NCBI RefSeq assembly: GCF_023101765.2
Contig: NC_064216.1
Span: 992,001-1,056,000 of the forward strand
DNA: 64,000 bases
DNA from: Spodoptera frugiperda
Taxonomy: Eukaryota > Arthropoda > Insecta > Lepidoptera > Noctuidae
Direction of reading: 5' to 3'
The stretch's first letter is position 1. Every line of letters begins with the position of its first letter. A program made the position numbers and the translations under genes. Under the pieces are notes generated by a model. The model ran no database searches. It was not told the DNA's origin and saw nothing but the letters and a program-made list of their open reading frames with translations. Shown one piece after another: positions 63,623 to 64,000 of this stretch.

Positions 63623-64000
63623 CTTATTTATTATCAATACATCAAACCACGTCAAAATATACCTACTTTTCATACTAGACCTACATTCCCAAACCAACCT
63701 AATATTTTACACCAATTTCCACATCTGTAACTTGGTACAGCATTCACAATAAATCGCAATGTAGTGGCACCGAGTGCCGATGTGACGATGCTGGTGGACG
63801 GGCTCCGGTGGACCGTCCGTGGGGGCGCCAGTAACCCAACAATTTCCTGCAGGGCGCTCCGCCACCGAATAGCTCATTTCCGAGCCGTTCCGTCGATGTG
63901 AGCGATCGACTGTAGGGGCACTATCTTCGCTGATTGGTTTTGGGATATTCCTGGCAGATTTAATATTGTACTTTTTCGCAGTAAATGAGCCTGTTACTTG
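63623..64000. other. GC-rich block at 63765-63930: possible promoter or exon
   Basis: The block (accgagtgccgatgtgacg, ctccggtggaccgtccgtgg, ccgagccgttccgtcgatg) contains many CpGs and a ~57-codon plus-strand open frame ending at a TGA near 63898. tttcctgcag|g at 63843 could be a splice acceptor and gattgg at 63932 an inverted CCAAT box. None recurs in the window. I cannot identify a protein, and the window edge cuts off the context. Confidence 0.4.

Noticed and set aside
1..64000. CRISPR arrays, bacterial operons, rRNA genes, LTR retrotransposons, telomeric repeats
   Set aside because: No regularly spaced direct repeats, no operon-like frames, no rRNA signatures, no paired long terminal repeats and no TTAGG arrays were seen on reading both strands.

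Overview
The window looks like non-coding DNA from a moth or butterfly genome (Lepidoptera, most probably a noctuid-type moth). It is AT-rich, no host gene can be read across it, and it is packed with repeats of lepidopteran type: tRNA-headed SINEs, R1/Jockey-type and RTE-type LINE fragments, Helitron-like elements ending in CTAG, and many small inverted-repeat DNA transposons. The organism call rests on these repeat types alone, because no host exon anchors it. Nothing bacterial, viral or CRISPR-like is visible.

Families are labelled by letter in the entries. L is a non-LTR retrotransposon with an R1-superfamily-like ORF and about 22 copies, nearly all 5'-truncated to the 3' tail. T, C, S, E and D are tRNA-headed or related SINEs. 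R is an RTE-like LINE known only from 3' fragments. Z is a ~280-bp dispersed element. H, N and related copies are Helitron-like. M, U, V, W, Y and Q are small inverted-repeat DNA elements. K is a short shared repeat.

Layout: 1-5.9 kb holds old repeat fragments, including an 8-bp-TSD element nested in Z. At 5.9-6.8 kb is an 897-bp element with inverted ends carrying a broken, internally deleted gene of a widespread orphan arthropod protein family. From 6.8 to 19.2 kb repeats are dense, including a LINE inserted in an older copy of its own family. From 19.25 to 24.38 kb there is a 5-kb stretch where I recognise no mobile element. It contains a 120-bp-offset duplication and a sharp CpG-rich block (22.39-22.50 kb) ending in a good splice donor, the best candidate for a host promoter and first exon. 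From 24.4 to 47.4 kb repeats are dense again, with the two longest LINE copies (31.13-32.25 and 36.34-37.33 kb), each with a perfect 16-bp target duplication. From 47.4 to 63.6 kb come SINEs, Helitron-like copies, a hAT-like element, a TA-flanked element and an isolated X-box-like motif. The last 250 bp rise in GC and may be another promoter or exon.

No pathway can be drawn. The coherent story is one of retroposition: which LINE tails the SINEs share, what hairpins sit in those tails, and how 5'-truncated copies end in snap-back inverted repeats. All coordinates and matches were read by eye, and boundaries of diverged copies are approximate (plus or minus 10-20 bp).
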